13,761 nt of DNA, taken from positions 1-13,761 of the forward strand of contig JAQBEX010000113.1 in assembly GCA_032123675.1 (NCBI GenBank). Reading direction: 5' to 3'. The stretch comes from Prado023 sp032123675 (lineage in GTDB: Bacteria; Actinomycetota; Actinomycetes; S36-B12; CAIYMF01). The position numbers and the translations under genes were made by a program. Positions 1-5,989 of the stretch are shown piece after piece (the stretch's first letter is position 1; every line of letters starts with the position of its first letter). The notes under the pieces were generated by a model. That model worked only from the letters and a program-made list of their open reading frames with translations. It made no database searches and was not told where the DNA came from.

Positions 1-457
1 CGATCACGGTGACGACGTCCAGGACGTTCTGGCTCATGACCTCAAGCGACACCTGCGACTGGATCGACTCGGTCACGTCGACAGCCTGCGCGAGGATCGC
101 CGGCTGACCGTCGATCCTGCCGGGAAGTTGGCTCATCGACACGTGCAACCAGCTTCCGGGGGTTGGCCCCTGCACTCGTGCACTGGCCACGTGCTCGGGG
201 CCGAGTGTCGACATCGCACGGGACATCTGCTCTCGATCTGCCGGGCTCATGAGATCGGAGACGTGCCGATTGATGAGCTCCCGCGCGGCCCGGCCGACGA
301 GGTCGATCATGGCCGGGTTGACCCAGAGCAGCGTCCCGCCCGCGCTGAGCACCGCGGCGCCCACCCCAGCGGCTCCGTGGGCGAGGACAACCCATTCGGG
401 CACCTCAGCGGGGCCGGTCGACCTGTTGATGGCGCGGTCGTCGGGTGTCGCGGTCAC
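1..457 (-). CDS. PAS-domain sensory/signalling protein, N-terminal part (cut by window edge)
   Basis: This reading frame starts at GTG 457-455 and is open to the left edge, giving about 152 residues with no stop. Residues of roughly 25-125 have the layout of a PAS domain: a hydrophobic first strand, the run LLWVNPAMIDLVGR (PAS core, where many members read 'N.a...l.Gy'), a helix ending in SPADREQM, and a final strand ending in AQAVDVTES, which matches the usual 'g.v.DITe' PAS exit. The segment after it (SLEVMSQNVLDVVTVI) looks like the linker and first strand of a second PAS domain. PAS domains sense small ligands, redox or light and normally sit in front of a histidine kinase, GGDEF/EAL, PP2C phosphatase or LuxR output domain. 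That output lies outside the window, so the function is unknown. No Shine-Dalgarno sequence precedes the start; a TAGAGT hexamer exactly six bases upstream suggests a leaderless mRNA. It is divergent from the pxp operon. Confidence 0.75.
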   Translation of the reverse strand, partial: MTATPDDRAINRSTGPAEVPEWVVLAHGAAGVGAAVLSAGGTLLWVNPAMIDLVGRAARELINRHVSDLMSPADREQMSRAMSTLGPEHVASARVQGPTPGSWLHVSMSQLPGRIDGQPAILAQAVDVTESIQSQVSLEVMSQNVLDVVTVI

Positions 458-463
458 GGAGTC

Positions 464-469
464 ACTCTA
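464..469 (-). promoter_or_regulatory. Probable -10 element for a leaderless PAS gene
   Basis: Read on the minus strand the sequence is TAGAGT-GACTCC-GTG. The hexamer fits the actinobacterial -10 consensus TANNNT, and the six-base gap would place transcription start on the first base of the GTG codon. No ribosome-binding sequence is present. No convincing -35 is visible. Confidence 0.5.
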
Positions 470-533
470 GGATGCCGGGCCGACAGCCGGCGCTGACACG
501 CGTGCGGGTGACCTGCGCTACGGGCTGCGCACT

Positions 534-540
534 GAGAAGG
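534..540 (+). promoter_or_regulatory. Ribosome-binding site of the pxpA-pxpB fusion gene
   Basis: GAGAAGG lies seven bases before GTG 548. It supports that GTG as the start, which is also where homology to the PxpA N-terminus (MQIDLNADLGED) begins. Confidence 0.6.
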
Positions 541-547
541 TGGTGCG

Positions 548-2113
548 GTGCAGATTGACCTGAACGCGGACCTCGGTGAGGACGTCGGGGATGACGACGC
601 CCTGTTGGCGATCGTCAGCTCGGCGAACATCGCCACGGGGGCGCACGCCGGCGGGGGGCAGACCCTGGTCCGGGTGGTCGCGGCAGCCGTCGACCGCGGG
701 GTGGCGATCGGAGCCCATCCGTCGTACCGCGATCGGGCGAGGTTCGGTCGGGCATCACACCTCGACCAGGCTCGGCGGGACCCGGTGGCGCGCAGCCACC
801 TCGTTGCGGACCTGGCTGAGCAGGTGCTGCTGGTGGCCAGGGAGGCCGAGCGCAAGGGCGCGCAACTGGCGCACATCAAGGCGCATGGATCGCTCTACAA
901 CGAGGCGGTGCGCGACGTGCAGGCCGCGCAGATCCTCGCCGAATCGGTGGGCCGGGTCGCCCAGGTCCTTGGTTTCCCCGTGCCGGTCATGACCCAGCCG
1001 GGTGGGGAGTTGGCGAACGTCGCCGAGAGCATGGGCATCCAGGTGATCGCCGAGGGGTTCGCTGATCGCGGCTACCTGGGCGACGGCCGGCTGGTGACCC
1101 GGGGCCAGCCAGGCGACCTGCACGACCAGGTTGAGGCAATGGTCGCCCAGGCGCTGGACCTCGCGCGCGGTGGCGTTGTTGCCATCAGCGGTGCGCGCAT
1201 CCCGATGACGGTCCATTCGCTGTGCGTGCATGGCGACACACGTGATGCCGTGTCAGCGGCGAGGGCGATCCGGATCGCCCTCGAGGAGGGAGGCTGGCAG
1301 GTGGTCGCCGACGTACCGGGGCGGCGTGTGGAGCCTGAGCACGGATCCGTTCCGGCCGGTGCCCCCGTCATCCGTGACCACGCGCAGCGGGCTCCTGGTG
1401 CGGCAGCCGTGGCCGTCGCATTCGGTGACCGCGGGCTGCTGGTCGAACCCGCAGCGCCGCGCGCCCTTCGGGGCGCGAGCACTGCCTGGGTTCTCGGGAT
1501 CGCCCGGATTGCCCGGATCCTGTGGCCTGAGACCACGGTCGTGCCGGGGTTGGCCAGCGTTCTGATCGTGTTCGACAGGCCGGCGGACCGTCCGGACCGC
1601 CGTGCGGCCGATGATCTTCTGACCCGCGCTGCGAGCGGGGATTCCCCGGGTCTCGTCGATGCGGGGCACGATGGATCGGTGGCATTGAGTGCCCCCGGCA
1701 CAGCACCTAGGGACGCGATCCGGGCGCCGCGCACTCACGAGATCCGGAGTCGCTATGACGGCCCGGATCTCGAAGCCGTGGCCGCTGGGCTGGGCGTCAC
1801 GTCCGGGGAGCTCGTCCGTCGGCACTGCGCGGCCAGATGGACCGTGGCAGCGGTCGGCTTCGCACCCGGGTTCGGCTACCTGACCGGCAGCGACCCGATC
1901 TTCGACGCCGTTGCCCGCCGCGCTGACCCCCGGCCGCGGGTTCCGCGAGGTGCCGTCGCCCTGGCCGCGGGCATGTGCGCGGTATACCCGGCGCCGACGC
2001 CCGGGGGGTGGCAGCTGATCGGCAACTCGGATGTCGTGCTGTTCGACCCGAACGCAGCCCAGCCCGCCCTGCTCCGGGTCGGTGACCGGGTGCGCTTCAC
2101 GCAGGTGCCGTGA
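548..2113 (+). CDS. pxpAB: 5-oxoprolinase PxpA-PxpB fusion protein
   Basis: A single 521-residue frame contains two subunits of the prokaryotic ATP-dependent 5-oxoprolinase, which opens 5-oxo-L-proline to L-glutamate in the cytoplasm. Residues 1 to about 255 are the LamB/YcsF family (PxpA): IDLNADLGED at 3-12, SSANIATGAHAGG at 24-36, VAIGAHPSY at 52-60, HIKAHGSLYN at 109-118, FADRGY at 171-176 and CVHGDT at 226-231. Residues of about 286-521 are the KipI/PxpB family: AFGDRGLLVE at 291-300, YDGPDLEAVA at 403-412, GFAPGFGYL at 437-445, PRVPRGAVA at 463-471, TPGGWQLIG at 484-492 and a final GDRVRF. A linker of about 30 residues joins them. In most bacteria these are separate genes of about 250 and 230 residues, so lengths agree with two whole domains. 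Odd points: the usual ANIACGFHAGD signature reads ANIATGAHAGG, and GFGRR reads RFGRA. The start is GTG with a good ribosome-binding site. Confidence 0.9.
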   Translation: MQIDLNADLGEDVGDDDALLAIVSSANIATGAHAGGGQTLVRVVAAAVDRGVAIGAHPSYRDRARFGRASHLDQARRDPVARSHLVADLAEQVLLVAREAERKGAQLAHIKAHGSLYNEAVRDVQAAQILAESVGRVAQVLGFPVPVMTQPGGELANVAESMGIQVIAEGFADRGYLGDGRLVTRGQPGDLHDQVEAMVAQALDLARGGVVAISGARIPMTVHSLCVHGDTRDAVSAARAIRIALEEGGWQVVADVPGRRVEPEHGSVPAGAPVIRDHAQRAPGAAAVAVAFGDRGLLVEPAAPRALRGASTAWVLGIARIARILWPETTVVPGLASVLIVFDRPADRPDRRAADDLLTRAASGDSPGLVDAGHDGSVALSAPGTAPRDAIRAPRTHEIRSRYDGPDLEAVAAGLGVTSGELVRRHCAARWTVAAVGFAPGFGYLTGSDPIFDAVARRADPRPRVPRGAVALAAGMCAVYPAPTPGGWQLIGNSDVVLFDPNAAQPALLRVGDRVRFTQVP

Positions 2114-2991
2114 TGCAGGCCCTGCGCGTCACCCAGCTACGCGGGTCCGCCCTGTTCGAGGATGCCGGACGACGGCTGGTCACCAGCGGAGTCCCGGTCT
2201 CCGGGGCCTTCGACCGGCATGCGCACGAGGCGGGGGCCCGCCTGGTCGGCGGCACCATGGCCCAGACCAGCGTGGAGGTGCTCGGCCGCATCGAGCTCGA
2301 GGCCCTCGTCCCGGTCACCTGCGCTGTGACCGGCGAGGGGTCGGTGTCCATCGACGGAGTGCGGGCAGCAGCATGGACTGCGATGGACGTCGGCGCCGGG
2401 CGTCGCATCGAGGTCCGGGCCACGGGGCGGGCGTACGTCGCCGTGGCCGGCGGCTTCCAGCCCGCTGCGCAACTGGGCTCGCGGTCGACCTGCGTGCTGG
2501 GGCCGATCGGGCCGACGCCCATCGGTGTCGGGGACCTGCTTCCGCTGGGCCCGGCGAGTCGTTCCGGCACGGTGGGCGACTTCGTCCGACCTCCGCAGTG
2601 GCGTCCTCATGTCCGGGTGATCGCCGGACCGCACATGCACCTGGATACCTGCACGGTCCGAGTCGTGCAGACCTCCCGGATCGGGGTCCGGGTCACCGGC
2701 GGCCTGCTCAGGGGGGTCGGGGCCCAGGAGTCCGCGCGATCGGATCTCCCGTCGCTCGGGGTCCTGCCGGGGACCATCCAGGTCCTGCCCTCGGGCGACT
2801 GGGTCCTGCTGGGTCCCGATGCCGGGACGATGGGGGGCTACCCGGTGGCCGGGGTTGTCGTCAGCCACGACCTGGGAGCGCTCGCGCATCTCGGCTTCAG
2901 CGCCTCCCTCCGGCTGGAGGTGGTCACCGAGGTCGAGGATCCCGTACCCGCCGCCGTCGAGATCATCCGGGTCCGGGACCTGGGTTCGTGA
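2110..2991 (+). CDS. pxpC: 5-oxoprolinase subunit PxpC (biotin-dependent carboxyltransferase/KipA family)
   Basis: This 293-residue protein is the third subunit of the same 5-oxoprolinase. Family landmarks seen are SGVPVSGAFDRHAHEAGARLVGG near residues 26-48 (usual form G.p.sGafD..A...AN.LVGN), SVEVLGRIELE just after it, VAVAGGFQ in the middle, and GTMGGYPVAGVVVSHDLGALAHL near 239-261, matching the conserved 'qTtGGYP' block. Family members usually have 280-330 residues, so this one is full length. The start could be GTG 2110, overlapping the upstream stop as GTGA, or ATG 2113 in the same frame, overlapping as TGATG. Either implies translational coupling with pxpAB and roughly equal production of the subunits. 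The stop codon lies inside a 13-bp tandem duplication. PxpC-type domains also occur in urea amidolyase and allophanate hydrolase fusions, but the PxpA partner makes the 5-oxoproline role the best reading. Confidence 0.9.
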   Translation: MMQALRVTQLRGSALFEDAGRRLVTSGVPVSGAFDRHAHEAGARLVGGTMAQTSVEVLGRIELEALVPVTCAVTGEGSVSIDGVRAAAWTAMDVGAGRRIEVRATGRAYVAVAGGFQPAAQLGSRSTCVLGPIGPTPIGVGDLLPLGPASRSGTVGDFVRPPQWRPHVRVIAGPHMHLDTCTVRVVQTSRIGVRVTGGLLRGVGAQESARSDLPSLGVLPGTIQVLPSGDWVLLGPDAGTMGGYPVAGVVVSHDLGALAHLGFSASLRLEVVTEVEDPVPAAVEIIRVRDLGS

Positions 2992-3006
2992 CCTGGGTTC
3001 GTGACC
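2977..3006 (+). repeat. 13-bp tandem duplication across the pxpC stop codon
   Basis: The unit GACCTGGGTTCGT occurs at 2977-2989 and 2990-3002 and is followed by a further GACC. The first copy contributes the last bases of pxpC and the junction supplies its TGA stop. Removing one copy would keep the same stop, so the duplication is neutral for the protein. Confidence 0.9.
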
Positions 3007-3049
3007 ACTGCGTGCCCAAGACCGGCACTCACCTCTGGCGGGACCCAGC

Positions 3050-3817
3050 TCAGGCCGTGAGCATCGCTCGGATGACTGCGGCCACCTGATCCTCGGGCAG
3101 CTCCTCGAGGTCCAGTCCCCTGAGCCATCGGTCCTCCATGACGAGCAGACCCCAGTGCATGGCCCCTACGCAGGCCGCCAGGACCCGCGGATCCACCGCG
3201 GAGGAGCCCTGCGACGCGTCCCTCTGCGTGGCGATCAACTCTGCGATGGCGCTGATGGACTCGGTGTCCGACGTCGAGGCAGAGTCTCGGCGCAGGGCGC
3301 GCTCCGTGAGCACAAGCATGCTGGCGCGCGCGGCTCGAGACCGGGTCAGGATCTCGGGTATCGCGTCCACGAAGGCGTCATAGTCCTCCGGGATCGCCGT
3401 CCGCATCTCGGCCTCGACCCTGGCCACGGCAAGGTCGATCAGCTGGTCCTTGGAGTCGGCGTACCGATAGAGGTCGGAGTGGGCCACTCCTGCTTCGGCG
3501 GCGATCTGCCGGATGCTGATGTCCGCACCGGGGCTGGCCAGCAGGAGTCGGGTGGTTGCGTCGACCAGCGCCTCGAGCCGTGCGCTGGGCTCGTCGGTTG
3601 ACTCGGACTGACGTGCGCGGAATGCCTGGTGCCAGAGCACGATCTCCTCGCGGGTCCAGAGCCTGCTGCGTCCACCACCGGGGGCGGGCCGACCGGGCGG
3701 GAAGCTCGGGTACCGGCTGCGGTAGGTGGAGACGCTGTTGCGATGGGCCAGACCGAGGATCTCGGCGACCTCACCGGCATCGATCAGGGAGTCCAGCGCA
3801 TCCGGGTAGGTGGTCAC
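3050..3817 (-). CDS. Regulator with N-terminal excisionase/MerR-like HTH fused to a TetR-family regulator
   Basis: This 255-residue protein has two apparent DNA-binding modules. Residues of about 11-66 (LIDAGEVAEILGLAHRNSV, then a PSFPPGRP turn and SRLWTREEIVLWHQAF) have the pattern of AlpA/excisionase-type winged helices: 'aaevAellG', a short wing with proline and glycine, and 'w...ei..W'. Residues of about 78-125 are a TetR N-terminal domain, with the HTH ISIRQIAAEAGVAHSDLYRYADSKDQLIDLA. The remaining residues, about 135-255, would be the helical ligand-binding and dimerisation domain, which is not recognisable to a known ligand class. Ordinary TetR proteins have 190-220 residues, so the extra N-terminal module accounts for the length. 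The start is GTG 3817 with no Shine-Dalgarno sequence and a TAGACT hexamer six bases upstream. It converges on pxpC and lies downstream of the SHOCT gene on the same strand, but behind a terminator. Its target is unknown. Confidence 0.8.
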   Translation of the reverse strand: MTTYPDALDSLIDAGEVAEILGLAHRNSVSTYRSRYPSFPPGRPAPGGGRSRLWTREEIVLWHQAFRARQSESTDEPSARLEALVDATTRLLLASPGADISIRQIAAEAGVAHSDLYRYADSKDQLIDLAVARVEAEMRTAIPEDYDAFVDAIPEILTRSRAARASMLVLTERALRRDSASTSDTESISAIAELIATQRDASQGSSAVDPRVLAACVGAMHWGLLVMEDRWLRGLDLEELPEDQVAAVIRAMLTA

Positions 3818-3823
3818 GAGTCC

Positions 3824-3829
3824 AGTCTA
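3824..3829 (-). promoter_or_regulatory. Probable -10 element for the leaderless TetR-like regulator
   Basis: On the minus strand the sequence is TAGACT-GGACTC-GTG. It has the same hexamer and six-base spacing as seen before other genes here, and there is no ribosome-binding sequence. Confidence 0.5.
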
Positions 3830-3900
3830 GGAGCGTAGACAGGCCGGCGCACAGCCGCCACGCACAGCCGCGCACATCGTTTCCAGTTCCCGTCCACAGA

Positions 3901-3936
3901 GCAGGGAGCCGGGACGAATCCGCCCAGGCTCCCTGC
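3901..3936 (-). terminator. Hairpin terminator after the SHOCT-domain gene
   Basis: A perfect 10-bp inverted repeat, GCAGGGAGCC at 3901-3910 and GGCTCCCTGC at 3927-3936, encloses a 16-base loop. It starts 14 bases past the stop codon of the SHOCT gene in the direction of transcription. There is no T-tract, as is common for actinobacterial terminators. It separates the SHOCT gene from the regulator downstream. Confidence 0.65.
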
Positions 3937-3950
3937 GTTGCCGTGTCTGG

Positions 3951-4334
3951 TCAGGACGCGAGCGCCTTGGCCTTCAGCGAGTCGAACTCGGCCTGGGTGA
4001 TGGCACCCGAGGCCAGCAGGCCATGTGCATCGGCGATCTGCTCGGTCGGTGTCTTGGTCTGGGCTGCGACGTTCTTGATGTAGGCGTCGGTGGACGCCTT
4101 CTGCTGCTCGGCTGCGATCATCTTGCGCTCCTGCATCCCCTTGCCGCGGGCGATCAGGTAGACGAAGACCGCCAGCCAAGGCAGGACGATCAGGAAGACA
4201 GTCCAGAAGAACTTCGGCCAGCCGCCCGTCGTGTGATCGCTGAACAGGTCGAAGATGACCATGATCCAGACCCAGATCAGGCAGATGACCGCGAAGATGT
4301 ACAAGGTCCACAACAGGATCTCCCAGATTCCCAT
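3951..4334 (-). CDS. SHOCT-domain membrane protein with PLDc_N-like transmembrane hairpin
   Basis: The 127-residue product starts with two hydrophobic segments, residues of about 4-28 (IWEILLWTLYIFAVICLIWV) and about 42-62 (FFWTVFLIVLPWLAVFVYLI), joined by a short loop (DLFSDHTTGGWPK). The second segment plus ARGKGMQER resembles the phospholipase D-nuclease N-terminal (PLDc_N) membrane motif. A charged, probably coiled segment follows at about 66-93, then a C-terminal SHOCT domain at about 96-125 (TPTEQIADAHGLLASGAITQAEFDSLKAKAL). SHOCT is a short C-terminal domain of bacterial membrane or envelope proteins, thought to mediate oligomerisation. Such proteins are frequent in actinobacteria and mostly uncharacterised. 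The start is ATG 4334, preceded by AAGGAG with a five-base gap; longer upstream frames lack support. It looks monocistronic, with its own promoter and terminator. Confidence 0.85.
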   Translation of the reverse strand: MGIWEILLWTLYIFAVICLIWVWIMVIFDLFSDHTTGGWPKFFWTVFLIVLPWLAVFVYLIARGKGMQERKMIAAEQQKASTDAYIKNVAAQTKTPTEQIADAHGLLASGAITQAEFDSLKAKALAS

Positions 4335-4387
4335 CAGGACTCCTTCCACTAGATGGTGCGTGCTCGTAACCGTTTGGTGACATCTGG

Positions 4388-4393
4388 AGTCTA
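4388..4393 (-). promoter_or_regulatory. Probable -10 element of the SHOCT gene
   Basis: On the minus strand this reads TGC-TAGACT, an extended -10 (TGn plus TANNNT). It would give a leader of about 47 bases carrying the AAGGAG ribosome-binding site at 4340-4345. Confidence 0.4.
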
Positions 4394-4521
4394 GCACCGG
4401 GGTTCTGCCGTATTCAGGTGGTTCGCCCCTTTCGCGTGTCGGCGCCACGATCCAACAGGTCAGGCGGTCTCCGACGCGAACGGTGGCCGGGTCCACGACT
4501 GCGCGATCTGCGCTCTGCGCC

Positions 4522-4527
4522 TACCGT
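4522..4527 (+). promoter_or_regulatory. Probable -10 element for the leaderless GNAT gene
   Basis: TACCGT-TGGATC-ATG: a TANNNT hexamer six bases before ATG 4534, with no Shine-Dalgarno sequence. This favours ATG 4534 over the in-frame ATG 4483. Confidence 0.5.
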
Positions 4528-4533
4528 TGGATC

Positions 4534-4902
4534 ATGGGTGCTCCAGGGGTGGTCGTCAGCAGGGCCAACGAGTCGTTGTTCCGGGCGACCCTCGGCGACC
4601 GTGAGGTGGCCAGGGCCTCAGTCGCCGTCAGCGACGGGGTGTGGGAGGTCTACAGCACCGTGACGGCTCCCGGGTACGAGGGTCGGGGGATCGCTTCCAC
4701 GCTTGTTCGGTCCCTTCTGGACGCGGCCGACGAGGCAGGCGTGCAGGTCATCCCGAGCTGCTGGTACGTCGATGGCCTGATGGCGCGGTCATCGCCCCGA
4801 TACGACCACCTGCGGGCCGGGTACAGTCCGCCGCCCGCTGCGGCTGGCGATGCCTGCCGGATCGCACCGGTCGTCGTGCCCCGGTCCGCCGGTCAGGGCT
4901 GA
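4534..4902 (+). CDS. Small GNAT-type N-acetyltransferase (Acetyltransf_CG/NATD1-like family)
   Basis: The 122-residue protein matches the small single-domain GCN5-related family. It has a strand pair with GDREVARASV at 21-30, a strand VWEVYSTVTAPGYEG at about 36-50, the acetyl-CoA loop GYEGRGIAS at 47-55 (Q/RxxGxG/A type), a helix STLVRSLLDAADEAG, and the distinctive 'v.P.Csyv' segment VIPSCWYVDGLMARSSPRYDHL at about 72-93. This Cys-containing C-terminal block is typical of the NATD1/YidJ-like family, whose substrates are mostly unknown. The last 25 residues are alanine/proline-rich and not conserved. The start is ATG 4534, with a -10-like hexamer directly upstream. It converges on the membrane-protein gene on the other strand with a 54-base gap. 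Confidence 0.8.
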   Translation: MGAPGVVVSRANESLFRATLGDREVARASVAVSDGVWEVYSTVTAPGYEGRGIASTLVRSLLDAADEAGVQVIPSCWYVDGLMARSSPRYDHLRAGYSPPPAAAGDACRIAPVVVPRSAGQG

Positions 4903-4925
4903 ACTGCCGACCAGAACAGGTCCGC

Positions 4926-4952
4926 CGGGCGCTGCTGGCCTGGCCACGCCCG
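4926..4952. terminator. Weak bidirectional hairpin between convergent genes
   Basis: CGGGCG at 4926-4931 and CGCCCG at 4947-4952 can form a 6-bp stem with a 15-base loop in the 54-base gap between two convergent stop codons. The position fits a shared terminator, but the stem is short in very GC-rich DNA and could be chance. Confidence 0.25.
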
Positions 4953-4956
4953 CCGC

Positions 4957-5913
4957 TCACGTGGGTCGGATCAGCCCGGTCAGGTCGGTTCCCGGACAGG
5001 TGAGGTTGCGGTCCAGGGATCTGCCGTCGCTGCCGGTCCCGATCCGCTGCACGATGTCGGGCCTCCGGTCGCCGAACGACACATCCGCGCATGTGGCGGC
5101 CGCGCGCTCCCGGGACGCCCGCCCGATCCCGACCCAGGTGGGGACGTCGAGGTCGGCACCGCCGGTGATCTCCTGCCAGAGGGCCGGCGCGGAGTACACG
5201 CCCACCGGGTACCCGTTCCTGGCCAGGACGCGAAGGTGCTCGGTGATCACGGCCCGATGCCGGGCCTGGGACCCCAGCCAGACCTCAGGGAGCTCGACAT
5301 CCAGCCAGATGGGTGTCCCAGGGCCGACGCCGTTCTCCGCCAGGGCCGCAAGGTCGCCGCGTGCAGCTCGACGCCCGACCTTGACCGGATCGCCGCGGTT
5401 GTTATCTGCGGTGTTCACGTACACGGCCACGCCGGCCTGACGCTCCGCGAAGGCCCACTGCGCGGGGAAGCACGGGTTGGGGCGGTCGGGCATGCCGCCG
5501 TCGAGGCCGACGATGGCGTAGCCAGCGCCCATGTCGCGCAGCGTGCGCCCGCACTGGGGGAAGGAGATGTCCACGCCGTAGTCGGGCTGCTCGCCGGCCC
5601 AGCGCGCGGCTTCCGGCTGCTCGATGCCGGTGATGTCGGCGGGTCCGGACTCGAACGGCGGGTCCAGGAGGCCACCGAGGGGATTCGCCCCGGTCACGAC
5701 GGCCCAGCCCACCACCAGGAACGCGAACAGGCTGAGCAGGAACGACCCGGCGCAACCCAGCCGCCGGCGGCGGAGCTCACGTGCCGACGGGCGTGCTGCG
5801 GGCGGGGGTCCGCCACTGGGGCGTGCTGCGGGCCGGCGTCCTCCCGTGTGGCGACCTCCGGGGCGCGGCGCATGCGAGCCCGACCCGGGTGCGGCCGCGC
5901 GGTTGCCCGCCAT
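4957..5913 (-). CDS. Membrane-anchored protein with extracytoplasmic glycoside-hydrolase-like (GH25/DUF1906-type) domain
   Basis: The 318-residue protein has three parts. Residues 1-51 are a Pro/Ala/Gly/Arg-rich cytoplasmic tail with PAARPS at 28-33 and again at 38-43. Residues of about 52-75 are one transmembrane helix after RRRR, so the C-terminus should face outside. Residues of about 110-318 form a TIM-barrel-like domain: YGVDISFPQCG at 112-122, YAIVGLDGG at 132-140, NPCFPAQW at 146-153, VAVYVNTADNN at 162-172, PIWLDVE at 201-207 and YPVGVYSAPALW at 235-246. This is the layout of GH25-like and DUF1906 families, in which the DxE strand and barrel strands line up. Four cysteines in the external part could form two disulfides. 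Cell-wall cleavage or binding is inferred, not shown. ATG 5913 is chosen because GAGGAG lies six bases upstream; the ATG just before it would have only three. It is divergent from the methyltransferase. Confidence 0.75.
   Translation of the reverse strand: MAGNRAAAPGSGSHAPRPGGRHTGGRRPAARPSGGPPPAARPSARELRRRRLGCAGSFLLSLFAFLVVGWAVVTGANPLGGLLDPPFESGPADITGIEQPEAARWAGEQPDYGVDISFPQCGRTLRDMGAGYAIVGLDGGMPDRPNPCFPAQWAFAERQAGVAVYVNTADNNRGDPVKVGRRAARGDLAALAENGVGPGTPIWLDVELPEVWLGSQARHRAVITEHLRVLARNGYPVGVYSAPALWQEITGGADLDVPTWVGIGRASRERAAATCADVSFGDRRPDIVQRIGTGSDGRSLDRNLTCPGTDLTGLIRPT
5789..5833 (-). repeat. 15-bp direct repeat inside the Pro/Ala-rich tail of the membrane protein
   Basis: The sequence gggcgtgctgcgggc minus its first g (plus-strand reading) occurs at 5790-5803 and 5820-5833 with a 30-base period. 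It encodes the two PAARPS-like motifs, and suggests that the low-complexity cytoplasmic tail grew by duplication. Confidence 0.6.
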
Positions 5914-5934
5914 CATCCACTCCTCGGGTTCGCG

Positions 5935-5983
5935 TTGTCGTGAAGGTCGATTGTCGCTCACCGGGCCGACAACGGGGTTCAAT
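5935..5983. promoter_or_regulatory. Divergent promoter region with phased TTGTCG elements
   Basis: TTGTCG occurs at 5935-5940 and 5951-5956, and its complement CGACAA at 5967-5972, each 16 bases from the next. The middle copy overlaps GACAAT (minus strand, 5950-5955), a candidate -10 for the membrane-protein gene with a leader of about 30 bases carrying GAGGAG. TTCAAT at 5978-5983 stands six bases before ATG 5990 and is a candidate -10 for a leaderless methyltransferase mRNA. The TTGTCG copies could be an operator; no regulator is identified. Confidence 0.35.
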
Positions 5984-5989
5984 GGCCCG

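Noticed and set aside
1498..1522. Short 9-bp repeat in the PxpB part (encoding IARIARI)
   Set aside because: Two imperfect copies inside a helical region; probably chance or ordinary codon repetition.
5624..5989. Long N-terminal extension of the methyltransferase
   Set aside because: The extension is antisense to the N-terminus of the membrane-protein gene and is low-complexity; the family begins at ATG 5990.
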